Shown here one piece after another: positions 8,101 through 16,194 of a stretch of 64,000 nt of DNA. Each line of letters begins with the position of its first letter. Within the stretch, counting starts at the first letter, position 1. Below the pieces are notes generated by a model, which saw only the letters and a list, made by a program, of their open reading frames with translations, was not told the DNA's origin and searched no databases. The translations under genes were made by a program, and so were the position numbers. The stretch is from DATBLE01 sp963837265 (lineage in GTDB: Bacteria; Actinomycetota; Thermoleophilia; Gaiellales; Gaiellaceae), in assembly GCA_963837265.1 (NCBI GenBank), contig CAWIMQ010000004.1, positions 186,001 through 250,000 on the forward strand, given 5' to 3'.

Positions 8101-9147
8101 TCAGTCGGCGACGTACGCGCTCCAGCGCTCCTCGATCCGGCGGGCCCGCCAGAGGACGGTCGAGGCTGCCCACGTGAGGACGAAGAGGGCGACGATGCAG
8201 TAGCCGATCGTGCCGAAGTCGAGGCCGTTCAGGAAGCTCCAGAAGCCGGTGTCGAGGCCGAGCCTCGCCGCCGCCACCTGGAGCAGCTCGATCGTGCCGA
8301 TCAGCAGGGCGACGGCGACGGAGAGGCTCGTGACGGTCAGGTTGTAGTAGACCTTGCGGACCGGGTTCGAGAACGCCCAACCGTAAGCCTGGCTCATGAA
8401 CGCGCCGTCGGCCGTGTCCATCAGGCTCATCCCGGCGGCGAACAGGATCGGCAGCGAGAGCACGGCGAGGATCGGAACCTGGTGGGTGGCGACGCCGGCC
8501 GCGAGCGCGAGCAGCCCGACCTCGGTGGCGGTGTCGAAGCCGAGGCCGAAGAGGACGCCGAGCGGATACATCTGCCAGGAGTGCGCGATCCGTCGCGCTA
8601 ACCGGCCGAGGAAGAAGCGGTTCATGAAGCCCCGGTCGAGGAGCCGCTGCTCGAGCCTCTCCTGGTCGCACGACCCGGTCCGCATGTCGCGGAAGATGCG
8701 GACGACGTCGAGCAGGACGAGCAGGTTGAGGATCCCGATGATCCAGAGGAAGGTGCCGGACACGCCGGCGCCGACGGAGGCGCCGTAGTCCTGAAGCGCC
8801 GGAATGCTGCCGTTCACGGTCCTGACCGCGACCGCGAGCCCGGCTGCGAGAGAGAAGACGATCGTCGAGTGGCCGAGCGAGAAGAAGAATCCGACTCCGA
8901 GCGGGCGCTTGCCCTCCTGGAGGAACTTTCGAGTCGTGTTGTCGATCGCCGCGATGTGGTCGGCGTCGAAGGCGTGCCGGAGCCCGAACGTGTATGCGAG
9001 GGTCCCGAGACCGGCGAGCGCGGGGTTGCTCCGCGAGTAGTAGAGGAACAGGCCCCAGCCTGCCGCGTGCAGGAACGCGACCGCGGCGCCGAAGCCGGAC
9101 AGTCGCAGCCACTCCGCACCGGTCAACACGCTCGTCCAGCGCCTCAT
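8101..9147 (-). CDS. HoxN/NixA-type nickel/cobalt permease
   Basis: This 348-residue polytopic membrane protein carries the family signature R-H-A-F-D-A-D-H-I in an early helix, where the H-x4-D-H residues bind Ni2+ or Co2+. Other family motifs are F-F-S-L-G-H-S, L-G-F-D-T-A-T-E and G-M-S-L-M-D-T-A-D-G. The ATG at 9147 is chosen because AAAGGGG lies about eight bases before it and hydrophobic sequence starts soon after; an upstream in-frame start at 9252 would run through the regulatory region. Such permeases supply nickel for urease, hydrogenase or Ni-SOD, or cobalt for B12. It is divergent from a Fur-family regulator, which suggests metal-dependent repression. Confidence 0.92.
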   Translation of the reverse strand: MRRWTSVLTGAEWLRLSGFGAAVAFLHAAGWGLFLYYSRSNPALAGLGTLAYTFGLRHAFDADHIAAIDNTTRKFLQEGKRPLGVGFFFSLGHSTIVFSLAAGLAVAVRTVNGSIPALQDYGASVGAGVSGTFLWIIGILNLLVLLDVVRIFRDMRTGSCDQERLEQRLLDRGFMNRFFLGRLARRIAHSWQMYPLGVLFGLGFDTATEVGLLALAAGVATHQVPILAVLSLPILFAAGMSLMDTADGAFMSQAYGWAFSNPVRKVYYNLTVTSLSVAVALLIGTIELLQVAAARLGLDTGFWSFLNGLDFGTIGYCIVALFVLTWAASTVLWRARRIEERWSAYVAD

Positions 9148-9180
9148 CCTGTTGCCCCTTTCCGGAGGTTGGACGCTAAC

Positions 9181-9241
9181 GCAAACGGCTTGCAACAGCG
9201 TCCGTAGTTGCCACTGGTTCGGAGGAAGCCCGAAACCGGTT
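9181..9241. promoter_or_regulatory. Candidate Nur/Fur operator region
   Basis: The divergent gap between the nickel permease and the Fur-family gene holds GCAA-N5-TTGC at 9181-9193, an overlapping GCAAC-N10-GTTGC at 9192-9211, and the palindrome AACCGGTT at 9234-9241. The TTGC/GCAA half-sites recall the TTGCAA-N5-TTGCAA boxes described for actinobacterial Nur. The spacing and orientation differ, so this is a candidate only. Confidence 0.45.
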
Positions 9242-9269
9242 CGGACCGGCATGGCACGATGCGCCGGAG

Positions 9270-9734
9270 ATGACCAGAGCGAGCTCCCGAGGCCACGGGC
9301 ACCGGCATCTTCCGCCGGAGGGCCCGGCCGCGCTCCGGCCGCGCGGCCGGCGCCTCACCAGGCAACGGCAGCTCGTCTGGGAGGCGCTCGTCTCCGAGCC
9401 GGACCTCCACCTGAGCGCCGACGACCTCGTCCGCAGCGTGCAGGCCGAGCTACCCAGGACGAGCGCCTCCACCGTCTACCGGACGCTCGAGGTGCTCGTC
9501 GAGGAGGGCATGGTCGCGCGCGTCCATCTCGGCGAGGGCCGCGCGTACTACGAGCCGGCCGCCGAGCACGCGCACCACCATCTCGTCTGCGAGCGGTGCG
9601 GGGCGGTCGTCCACGTCCACGACGACGCGCTCGGCAACCTCCGCCGCCGCGTCGAGGCCGTCTCCGGCTACCGGCTCGGCCCGGGCGCCGTCACGCTGTT
9701 CGGCTCCTGCCCGGACTGCCGGCGCTCGGATTGA
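9270..9734 (+). CDS. Fur-family metalloregulator, likely nickel-responsive (Nur-type)
   Basis: This 154-residue protein has a winged-helix N-terminal domain (L-T-R-Q-R-Q near 29, then S-A-S-T-V-Y-R-T-L as recognition helix) and a metal-binding dimerisation domain. The latter has H-A-H-H-H-L-V-C-E-R-C-G and a second C-P-D-C pair at the C-terminus, giving two CxxC zinc-site pairs. The protein could be Fur, Zur, PerR or Nur; the divergent nickel permease makes Nur the best guess. The ATG at 9270 has GGAG directly against it, so the start is not certain. Confidence 0.85.
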   Translation: MTRASSRGHGHRHLPPEGPAALRPRGRRLTRQRQLVWEALVSEPDLHLSADDLVRSVQAELPRTSASTVYRTLEVLVEEGMVARVHLGEGRAYYEPAAEHAHHHLVCERCGAVVHVHDDALGNLRRRVEAVSGYRLGPGAVTLFGSCPDCRRSD

Positions 9735-9749
9735 GCAGGCTGGCGGGTC

Positions 9750-10514
9750 GTGCTGGACACGCGCATCCCCGTGCCGCCTCGCGGCCGCACGTACTCCTCG
9801 ACCCGCCGCGTTCGCCTCTCCGATATGGATGCTCACGGCCGCCTGCGGCTCGATGCGCTCGCCCGCTTTCTCCAGGACGTCGCCATCGACGACGTGCAGG
9901 AGACCGGCTGGGGGCTGCCGGAGCACCTCTGGTTCGTCCGGCGGATCCGCATCGACGTGCTCGCGCCCTTCCTGGACGACCGCCGGATCGGGCTGACGAC
10001 CTGGTGCAGCGGTGTCGCCGCCATCGCGGCGGGCCGGAGGTGGTCCCTCGCAGGCGATGCGGGGGGACGGGCCGAGGTCGACAGCGTCTGGATCCACCTC
10101 GACGCGCGCGGAAGCCCGGCTCGAATCGAGGAGTTCGGCGTCTACGGCGAGGCGGCCGGTGGACGTCCCGTCTCGACGAGGCTCGACCTCCCGGGCCCGC
10201 CCGCGGACGGCGTCGCCGAGCGCAGGCGCTGGTCGCTTCGCGCGACGGACGTCGACCTGCACGGCCACGTGAACAACGCCGTCTACTGGCAGGCGCTCGA
10301 GGAGCTGTTTCCGGCTCTGGCCGTGGATCCACGGCGCCCGTTGCGGGCGGAGCTCGACTACCGTGAGCCGATCGACCTCGGCGAGGAGATCGGCCTCGTC
10401 GTCTTCGACCACGAGGGCCGCGGCAGCGTCGCGTTCGTGGCACCGGAAGCCGCGGTCAGGGCAGTCTCCCGCATCGGGCCGGTCGAAGACACCCCACGCG
10501 GGAGAGCAGACTAG
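9750..10514 (+). CDS. Acyl-ACP thioesterase family protein
   Basis: This 254-residue protein has two hot-dog domains. The first opens with a V-R-L-S-D-M-D-A-H-G-R-L motif near residue 21. The second has D-V-D-L-H-G-H-V-N-N-A-V-Y-W near 170, the family pattern with the active-site Asn and His. Such enzymes hydrolyse fatty acyl-ACP or acyl-CoA thioesters in the cytoplasm. The start is a GTG 15 bases after the Fur-type gene; I saw no strong ribosome site, so an internal start is possible. Nothing links its role to nickel, and the proximity is probably incidental. Confidence 0.8.
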   Translation: MLDTRIPVPPRGRTYSSTRRVRLSDMDAHGRLRLDALARFLQDVAIDDVQETGWGLPEHLWFVRRIRIDVLAPFLDDRRIGLTTWCSGVAAIAAGRRWSLAGDAGGRAEVDSVWIHLDARGSPARIEEFGVYGEAAGGRPVSTRLDLPGPPADGVAERRRWSLRATDVDLHGHVNNAVYWQALEELFPALAVDPRRPLRAELDYREPIDLGEEIGLVVFDHEGRGSVAFVAPEAAVRAVSRIGPVEDTPRGRAD

Positions 10515-10517
10515 GCT
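10512..10517 (+). promoter_or_regulatory. Leaderless-type -10 box before the peptidase pseudogene
   Basis: TAGGCT fits TAnnnT and ends six bases before the ATG at 10524. It overlaps the stop codon of the thioesterase gene. Confidence 0.35.
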
Positions 10518-10523
10518 GGCTCG

Positions 10524-11484
10524 ATGACCGAGGTCGCCGCGGAGCGCTACGTCCGGCTGGGGCTGCAGCTCGGCCGGCACGTCGAGGGGATCGTCGACGC
10601 GTACTTCGGGCCGCCCGAACAGGCGGCGCTGGTCGAGGCCGCGCCGCCGGTCGAGCCCGCGGCGCTCGTCGCCGCCGCGGAAGGCCTGCTCGACGAGCTC
10701 GAGGACGGCTGGCTCCGCGATCAGGTGGCGGGACTGCGCACCTACGCCGGGGTGCTCGCGGGCGAATCGGGCTCGTACGCCGACGAGGTGGAGGGCTGCT
10801 GCGGCATCCGGCCGGCCCACACCGACGAAGCCGTCTTCACGCAGCGCACGAGCGGCTCGAGGAGCTCCTGCCCGGCGACGGGCCGCTGGCCGAGCGTCGT
10901 GAGCGCTGGGAGAGCTCGATCCGGGTGCCCACCGATCTGATCGAGCGCACGATGGCGGCGGTCGTCGAGGAGGCGCGGGTCAGGACGCGGGACCTGTTCG
11001 GCTTACCGGCCGGCGAGGAAGTCGTCCTCGAGATCGTGCGCGACGAGCCGTGGCTGGCGTTCTGCGAGTACCTCGGCGACCTCCGCAGCCGGATCTCCGT
11101 CAACGTCGACCTGCCGGTCTCCGCCCTCGAGCTGCTCGTGCTGTCGATGCACGAGACGTACCCCGGCCACCACGCCGAGCGCTGCAGCAAGGAGCACCTG
11201 CTCGTGCACGGGCGAGGGCTGCTCGAGGAGACGCTGGTGATCATGTGAGCGGCGAGCCCCGGGGTCATCAGCGCCCAGCGCTCGAGGTACGTGATCACCT
11301 ACCCGGCCGGGCTCGAGCTCTGCCGCTCGTACGTGCGGCCGAGCCGCAGCGCTTCCGCCGCCTGCTGACGGAGCAGGTGCGCGTGCGCGACCTGCTCGAG
11401 GCCCGGAACGCAGGTGCGGCGGCGTCGGCGGGCCGCGGCGGACCCGGAAGCTTCGGGTCGAGCGCGCCGCGGGCTTCGCCCTGA
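10524..11484 (+). pseudogene. Broken DUF885-type metallopeptidase
   Basis: Pieces of one DUF885-type protein are spread over several frames. The first frame runs from the ATG at 10524 to about 10846. A shift then moves coding to the frame that reads A-H-E-R-L-E-E-L-L and continues through the zinc-site motif H-E-T-Y-P-G-H-H near 11151-11174, to a TGA at 11246-11248. A small inverted segment follows (see 11236-11299), then I-T-Y-P-A-G-L-E-L-C-R-S-Y-V, a further shift near 11338, and E-P-Q-R-F-R-R-L-L-T-E-Q-V-R-V-R-D-L-L to the end. A piece of the family between the HEAYPGHH region and the Y-L-E-R-W-A-L region also appears to be missing. It cannot make the normal enzyme. Confidence 0.85.
11236..11299. 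repeat. Micro-inversion flanked by GGTGATCA / TGATCACC
   Basis: Eight-base inverted arms lie at 11236-11243 and 11292-11299. The 48 bases between them read as nonsense on the plus strand, but on the minus strand they give Y-L-E-R-W-A-L-M-T-P-G-L-A-A-H-M, a stretch expected on the plus strand in this peptidase family. The segment has therefore been flipped, either in the genome or during sequencing or assembly. Confidence 0.75.
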
Positions 11485-11599
11485 CGCCGGCGCGGCCACG
11501 GCTCGGAGGCCGGCCGGCGCGCCTCGGTGTCCGGCTCCCGGGGAGGCACGCCGTCCGGCACACCTCACGCCCGGGCAGCGCCGCTACGTTTCGGATCAC

Positions 11600-12238
11600 A
11601 TGCGCCTGTACGACTATCCGGCTTCGGCGAACTGCCTGAAGGTACGACTGCTGCTCGCGCTCCTCGGCCGCGACCACGAGCGAGTCGAGGTCGACATCTT
11701 CGCCGGCGACACGCTCACCGACGACTACGCGGCGCTCAACCCCGCGCGCGAGACCCCCGTCCTCCGGCTCGCAGACGGGAGCGTCCTCCTGCAGTCGAAC
11801 GCGATCCTCTGGTTCCTGGCGGAGGACACCCGGTACCTGCCATCGACCCCGGTCGAGCGCGCGCACGTCGCGCAGTGGTTGTTCTTCGAGCAGGAATGGG
11901 TCGTCCGCGGCATCGGCTCCGCCCGTTTCTGGATTCTCACCGGTCGCCACCCGGAGGCCGTCGCCGCACGCGTCGCGCACGGCGAGAAGGCTCTCTCGAT
12001 GCTGGATGGGCACCTGGAAGGCCGCGCGTACCTCGTCGGCGGTGCATGCACGATCGCGGATCTGGCGAACTTCGCGTACACACACGTCGCCGGCGACGCG
12101 GGCCTCCGCCTCGGCGACTACCCGGCGGTGTCCCAGTGGCTCCGCCGCGTCCAGGCGGAGCCCGGGTTCATCAACGACCTCGTGCCCTACCCCCGGAACG
12201 CGAGAGCGGGGGCGAGCCGGTCGATCTACGACCCGTGA
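11600..12238 (+). CDS. Glutathione S-transferase family protein
   Basis: This 212-residue protein starts with a thioredoxin fold (L-Y-D-Y-P-A-S-A-N-C-L-K-V-R), with Ser8 and Cys11 as candidates for thiol activation. The glutathione-binding loop is E-T-P-V-L with L-Q-S-N-A-I-L near 55-75. The helical C-terminal domain holds G-G-A-C-T-I-A-D-L-A-N-F. The ATG at 11600 is chosen because the family starts there; upstream in-frame sequence is low-quality Arg/Ala-rich translation. Many actinobacteria lack glutathione, so the natural thiol or activity is uncertain (isomerase, dehalogenase and peroxidase roles are known in the family). It stands alone. Confidence 0.88.
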   Translation: MRLYDYPASANCLKVRLLLALLGRDHERVEVDIFAGDTLTDDYAALNPARETPVLRLADGSVLLQSNAILWFLAEDTRYLPSTPVERAHVAQWLFFEQEWVVRGIGSARFWILTGRHPEAVAARVAHGEKALSMLDGHLEGRAYLVGGACTIADLANFAYTHVAGDAGLRLGDYPAVSQWLRRVQAEPGFINDLVPYPRNARAGASRSIYDP

Positions 12239-12247
12239 CCGTCCCGC

Positions 12248-12268
12248 CGCCGGCGCGCCGCGCCGGCG
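12248..12268. terminator. Bidirectional hairpin between convergent genes
   Basis: CGCCGGCGCG and CGCGCCGGCG form a near-perfect 10-base-pair stem with a minimal loop. It lies just after the GST stop codon and before the end of the amidohydrolase gene on the other strand, so it can serve both directions. Confidence 0.5.
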
Positions 12269-12409
12269 CGGATCGTGGGTCGGCCCGGGACGCCAGATCC
12301 CACGCAGGCGGCATCGCCGCTGGGCCGCGATGTCAGGCGGAGAGCGAAGAGCCGCCGACGATCCCGGTCCGGACGCCGGGGAGATCGGCGGACGAGCTGC
12401 CTCGGGGCT

Positions 12410-13291
12410 CTACGGCGGGGCGAGGCGAAAGATCCGGTCGGCGTTCTCGTGAAAGAGCGCCCGCTGCTCGGCGTCGCTCAGGTCCGAGACGAGCTCGGCG
12501 TAGGCGTCGAGCACGTCTCCGTACGACGAGAAGAGCCTGTCCACGGGCCAGTTCGTGCCGAAGAACGAGCGGTCGGTGCCCCAGGCGTCGATGCACTCCT
12601 GCACCCAGGGCCGCCACGAGTCCACGGTCCACTCGTGGTCGCACATGCCGAGCCCGGAGATCTTCACGACCGTGTTCGACAGCGCGGCCAGCTTGCGCAT
12701 GCCCGCGCTCCACTCGGCGAAGTACTCCTTGTCCCGGAGGCGGGGGAAGCCGGCGTGGTCGACGCAGTACGTGATGCCGGGATGGCGCTCGACGAGCCGT
12801 GCCGCGTCCTCCATCACCTCGACCATGGGGTCGTCGCAGCAGATCAGCTCGTGCTTCTCGAGCATCGCAAAGCCCAGCTCCCAGTCCTGGCTCGTCAGGT
12901 AGTCGTCGTAGCGGAGGTCGCGGATCCCGCGCACGTTGGCGTACTCCGCGTGACGGCGGATCGTCTCCTCGGCGCCCGGGCCGGCCAGGTCGACGAAGGC
13001 GACGATTCCCTGCGGCACGCCGAGCCTGTCCGCGAACGCCTGCAGCCACCTCGTCTCCTCGACCGGGTCCTCGATGCCGAGCGCCGCCTGGACGTGGATG
13101 ACGTTGGCGACGTTCTGGAAGCGCGTCTCGGCGACGAAGTCGTCTGCGCGGTAGCGGTCCATCTTGATCGCGCCGTACTCGCCGAGCTGCGGGTGCTCCG
13201 CCTCGGGGTCGAGCCAGTGGTAGCCGCCCAGCTCGGGCAGGTGCCGGTCCCAGAAGTGCACGTGCGTGTCGGTGAAGGGAAGTCGCGTCAT
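12410..13291 (-). CDS. Amidohydrolase-2 family sugar lactonase (L-fucono/L-rhamnono-lactonase type)
   Basis: This 293-residue TIM-barrel hydrolase has the metal-binding D-T-H-V-H motif at residues 8-12, a conserved V-D-H-A-G-F-P at about 179-185 and F-G-T-N-W-P-V-D-R at about 245-253. This is the pattern of amidohydrolase-2 enzymes that open sugar 1,4-lactones in non-phosphorylative fucose and rhamnose pathways. It is the last gene of the operon that starts at 17211, after an L-rhamnose mutarotase gene, which supports a deoxy-sugar role. The exact lactone cannot be told from the sequence. Confidence 0.8.
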   Translation of the reverse strand: MTRLPFTDTHVHFWDRHLPELGGYHWLDPEAEHPQLGEYGAIKMDRYRADDFVAETRFQNVANVIHVQAALGIEDPVEETRWLQAFADRLGVPQGIVAFVDLAGPGAEETIRRHAEYANVRGIRDLRYDDYLTSQDWELGFAMLEKHELICCDDPMVEVMEDAARLVERHPGITYCVDHAGFPRLRDKEYFAEWSAGMRKLAALSNTVVKISGLGMCDHEWTVDSWRPWVQECIDAWGTDRSFFGTNWPVDRLFSSYGDVLDAYAELVSDLSDAEQRALFHENADRIFRLAPP

Positions 13292-13303
13292 GTCGCTCCT
13301 CGC

Positions 13304-13621
13304 TCAGTCGAGATGCCAGACCTCGTCGTACGTGACGAGGTTGCCCTGCTCGTCGGTCAGGCTCGGGATCACCTCGGGGACGAACCACTCCGACCACCGC
13401 CGGTTGGCGTCGGTCTCGCCGATGCGGGCGAACGCGGTCGCCGCGTCCGGCTCGCACTCCGCGTAGGCGACGATCTCCGTCCCCCGCCGGAAGAGCGAGT
13501 AGTTGGAGAGCCCGGCGTCCTTGATCGCCTCCACGAGCTCCGGCCAGATCTCGTCGTGCCTGCGCTTGTACTCGTCCTCCTTGCCGGGCCTGATCTCGAA
13601 GGTGAAGCAGATTCGTTCCAT
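13304..13621 (-). CDS. rhaM: L-rhamnose mutarotase
   Basis: This 105-residue protein has the family length and signature: F-T-F-E-I-R-P-G-K-E-D-E-Y-K-R-R-H at about 5-21 with the catalytic His, then I-W-P-E-L near 24, Y-S-L-F-R-R-G near 41, and a C-terminal W-S-E-W-F-V-P segment. RhaM interconverts alpha and beta anomers of L-rhamnose, and close relatives act on L-fucose. The ATG at 13621 is two bases after the permease stop codon, so translation is likely coupled. Its place between an ABC importer and a lactonase suggests this operon handles a 6-deoxyhexose. Confidence 0.88.
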   Translation of the reverse strand: MERICFTFEIRPGKEDEYKRRHDEIWPELVEAIKDAGLSNYSLFRRGTEIVAYAECEPDAATAFARIGETDANRRWSEWFVPEVIPSLTDEQGNLVTYDEVWHLD

Positions 13622-13623
13622 GG

Positions 13624-14625
13624 TCACCTCGCAGTGAGTCGGATTCGAAGCTGGTCGAAGGACACCGCCGCGATCAGCAGCGCGCCCTGGGCGACCTGCT
13701 GCCAGAAGGCATCGACGCTCAGCAGGTTGAGCCCGTTGTTGAGCACGCCGATGATCAGCAGGCCGAGGATGGTCCCGAGGATCGTGCCGCGACCACCCGC
13801 GAGGCTCGCCCCGCCGAGGATGACGGCCGTGACGACCTGGAGCTCGTAACCGACGGCCAGGGTGCCGGACGGCGCCGCACCCACCTCCGAGACGAGGATG
13901 AGGCCGCCGAGCGCCATCGCCAGGCCCGACAGGACGAAGCCGAAGAAGATCAGCCGTCGCGCACGGATGCCCGTCAGCCTCGCTGCCGCCCGGTTCGAGC
14001 CGATCGCGTACATGGATCGTCCGTAGACGGTGTACCGCATCACGAACCAGAAGACCGCGAGGACGCCTGCAAGGATGATCGCGGAGACCGGAACGTCGAA
14101 CGGCGCGCCGGCGATCCGGCCCTGGCCAAGCGAGCTGAAGGTGTCGAGCAGGACGGTCTGGCCCTTGGCGACCACCTGCGCGAGGCCACGCAGGACGGCG
14201 AGCATCCCGAGAGTCGTGATCAGGGCGTTGACCCCGACGACGGTGACGAAGAAGCCGTTGATGACGCCGATGCCGAGACCGCACGCGACGGCGAGCACGA
14301 CCCCGAGCAGGATCGAGTGGCCGATGCTCGGCGGCTGCCGGCCCGAGATGTAGGACATCATCACCGCGGTGAAGGCGACGCCCGAGCCGACCGAGAGGTC
14401 GAACTGGCCCGCCACCAACAGGAGCGTCGCCGGCGCAGCGAGCACGCCGTAGATCGCGATCGCCGTGAGGATGTTGAACCAGTTCTCGCGCTCGAAGAAG
14501 TACGGCGACTTGACGCCGAAGAAGACCAGCTCCGCGCCGAGGAAGAGGATCAGCGCCCCGGCCTCGGGAATAGCCAGCCCGCGGCGGCGCGTGCCGGCGG
14601 TCGCCAACGTCGCTCCGGTCGCCAC
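13624..14625 (-). CDS. Sugar ABC transporter permease (RbsC/AraH, CUT2 family)
   Basis: This 333-residue membrane protein has about ten predicted helices and the conserved cytoplasmic loop A-V-I-L-G-G-A-S-L-A-G-G-R-G-T-I (about 268-283) that contacts the ATPase in CUT2 importers. Also present are G-Q-F-D-L-S-V-G-S-G near 72 and N-G-F-F-V-T-V-V-G-V-N-A-L near 123. It follows the ATPase gene by one base. It is clearly paralogous to the permease at 43886-44923. The substrate is probably a sugar, and rhamnose-type by context. Confidence 0.92.
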   Translation of the reverse strand: MATGATLATAGTRRRGLAIPEAGALILFLGAELVFFGVKSPYFFERENWFNILTAIAIYGVLAAPATLLLVAGQFDLSVGSGVAFTAVMMSYISGRQPPSIGHSILLGVVLAVACGLGIGVINGFFVTVVGVNALITTLGMLAVLRGLAQVVAKGQTVLLDTFSSLGQGRIAGAPFDVPVSAIILAGVLAVFWFVMRYTVYGRSMYAIGSNRAAARLTGIRARRLIFFGFVLSGLAMALGGLILVSEVGAAPSGTLAVGYELQVVTAVILGGASLAGGRGTILGTILGLLIIGVLNNGLNLLSVDAFWQQVAQGALLIAAVSFDQLRIRLTAR

Positions 14626-14626
14626 G

Positions 14627-16171
14627 CTAGCCCCCCGCCGCCTCGGCCAGGCGCTGGGTGGTGATCTGGTCGCCTTCGAGCCTCGCGACGATCTCTCCGC
14701 GTGCCATCACCGCGGCGCGGTCGGCGACCTGCACGACCTCCTCGTAGTCGGAGGTCGGGATGAGGATGCCGACCCCCTCGGAGCTCAGCCTGCGAACCGA
14801 GCGGTAGATCTCCTGCCGGGCCCCGACGTCGACGCCGCGCGTCGGCTCGACGAGGAGCAGCGCATGCGAGCGCCGTTCGAGCCAGCGGCCGAGCACGACC
14901 TTCTGCTGGTTGCCGCCCGAGAGCGTCGCGATCATCTGCCGCGGATCGTTGCGTGAGCGAATCGTCAACGCCTCGTGCCAGCGCCGGTAGGCCAGCGCCT
15001 CGGCCCGGTGCGTGATGATCGTGCGCAGCCTGGCCAGCCGGGACCACGACGGCACGCTGATGTTCTCGGCGACCGGCCGCACCATGAACGCTCCCTCTCG
15101 CTGCCGGTCGGCAGGCAGGAGCCCGACGCCGGCCGCGATCGCCCGCGCAGGGTCGCGAAACGCGCGCGGCGTGCCGTCGAGCTCGAAGCGGCCGGCGGTC
15201 AGCCGCCTGACCCCGAAAGCGGCCTCGGCGACCTCTGCCGTACCCGAGCCGATCTTCCCGTAGAGCGCGACCACCTCTCCCGGGTACACCTCGAGGTCGA
15301 CGTCCCGGAAGGCAGGCTCGCTGGCGGCGTGCTCGAACCGGATCACGGGGGTCTCGCCCAGCTCCCACGTCCGCGGCTCCGGCCGCTGGATGTCCTCGAG
15401 CTTCCGGCCGACCATCGCCGAGACGAGCTCTCCCCGGCCGGTGTCGGCCGCGCGACCGCTGAGCACCGAGTCGCCGTCGCGGAGCACCTGGACGTCGTCC
15501 GCGATCCGCTGAACCTCGTCGAGCCGGTGCGTGATGTAGATGAGCGCGACGCCGCGGTCGCGCAGCCGCCGGAGGAAGGAGAAGAGGCGCTCCACCTCCT
15601 GGCCGGAGAGCGCGGCGGTCGGCTCGTCCAGGATCAGGCACCGGGCCTCGTCCGACAGGGCGCGGGCGATCTCGACCACCTGCCGCTCGCCGATCCGCAA
15701 CGAGTCGACCGTCCGGTCGGGATCGATCTCCACCTCCAGCTCCCCGAGGACGCCCTGCGCCCGCTGCCGGAGCGCGCGCCAGCGGACGATTCCCCCCCGG
15801 TTCGGCCAGCGCCCGAGCGAGATGTTCTCTGCCACGGACAGGCTGCCGGCGTCCGCGAGCTCCTGGAAGATCATGCGGATGCCGAGCCGCCTGGCGGTCA
15901 GCGGATCGAGCGTTCCCCGCTTCTCGCCGTCGACGACGATCTCGCCTGCGTCCGGCTCGTAGTCGCCGGCGAGGATCTTCACGAGCGTCGACTTGCCGGC
16001 TCCGTTCTCGCCCAGCAGCGCGAGCACCGAGCCGTGACTCGCGACGAGATCGACCCCGTGGAGGACCTCGACGCCGCCGAACGACTTGCGGATGCCGCGC
16101 GCCTCGAGCCGGAAGCCGGGTGAGCGGCCCGGAGGGCCGCTCACCTCGACGTTCTCTGCACCTCGTTCCAC
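14627..16171 (-). CDS. Sugar ABC transporter ATP-binding protein (RbsA type, two ABC domains)
   Basis: This 514-residue protein has two fused nucleotide-binding domains, as usual for CUT2 importers. The first has Walker A G-E-N-G-A-G-K-S-T near 54, I-G-E-R-Q in place of the signature, and I-L-D-E-P-T-A-A-L as Walker B. The second has a degenerate Walker A (G-K-I-G-S-G), the signature L-S-G-G-N-Q-Q-K and V-E-P-T-R-G-V-D. The asymmetry is normal for the family. The start is a GTG at 16171 without a clear ribosome site; a later GTG could be used. It lies between the binding-protein and permease genes. Confidence 0.92.
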   Translation of the reverse strand: MERGAENVEVSGPPGRSPGFRLEARGIRKSFGGVEVLHGVDLVASHGSVLALLGENGAGKSTLVKILAGDYEPDAGEIVVDGEKRGTLDPLTARRLGIRMIFQELADAGSLSVAENISLGRWPNRGGIVRWRALRQRAQGVLGELEVEIDPDRTVDSLRIGERQVVEIARALSDEARCLILDEPTAALSGQEVERLFSFLRRLRDRGVALIYITHRLDEVQRIADDVQVLRDGDSVLSGRAADTGRGELVSAMVGRKLEDIQRPEPRTWELGETPVIRFEHAASEPAFRDVDLEVYPGEVVALYGKIGSGTAEVAEAAFGVRRLTAGRFELDGTPRAFRDPARAIAAGVGLLPADRQREGAFMVRPVAENISVPSWSRLARLRTIITHRAEALAYRRWHEALTIRSRNDPRQMIATLSGGNQQKVVLGRWLERRSHALLLVEPTRGVDVGARQEIYRSVRRLSSEGVGILIPTSDYEEVVQVADRAAVMARGEIVARLEGDQITTQRLAEAAGG

Positions 16172-16194
16172 GACGACCGGTGCCTACCGACCGT

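Noticed and set aside
10837..11298. Minus-strand gene starting with I-T-Y-L-E-R-W-A-L
   Set aside because: Only its first residues make sense, and they belong to the inverted piece of the plus-strand peptidase; the rest is antisense.
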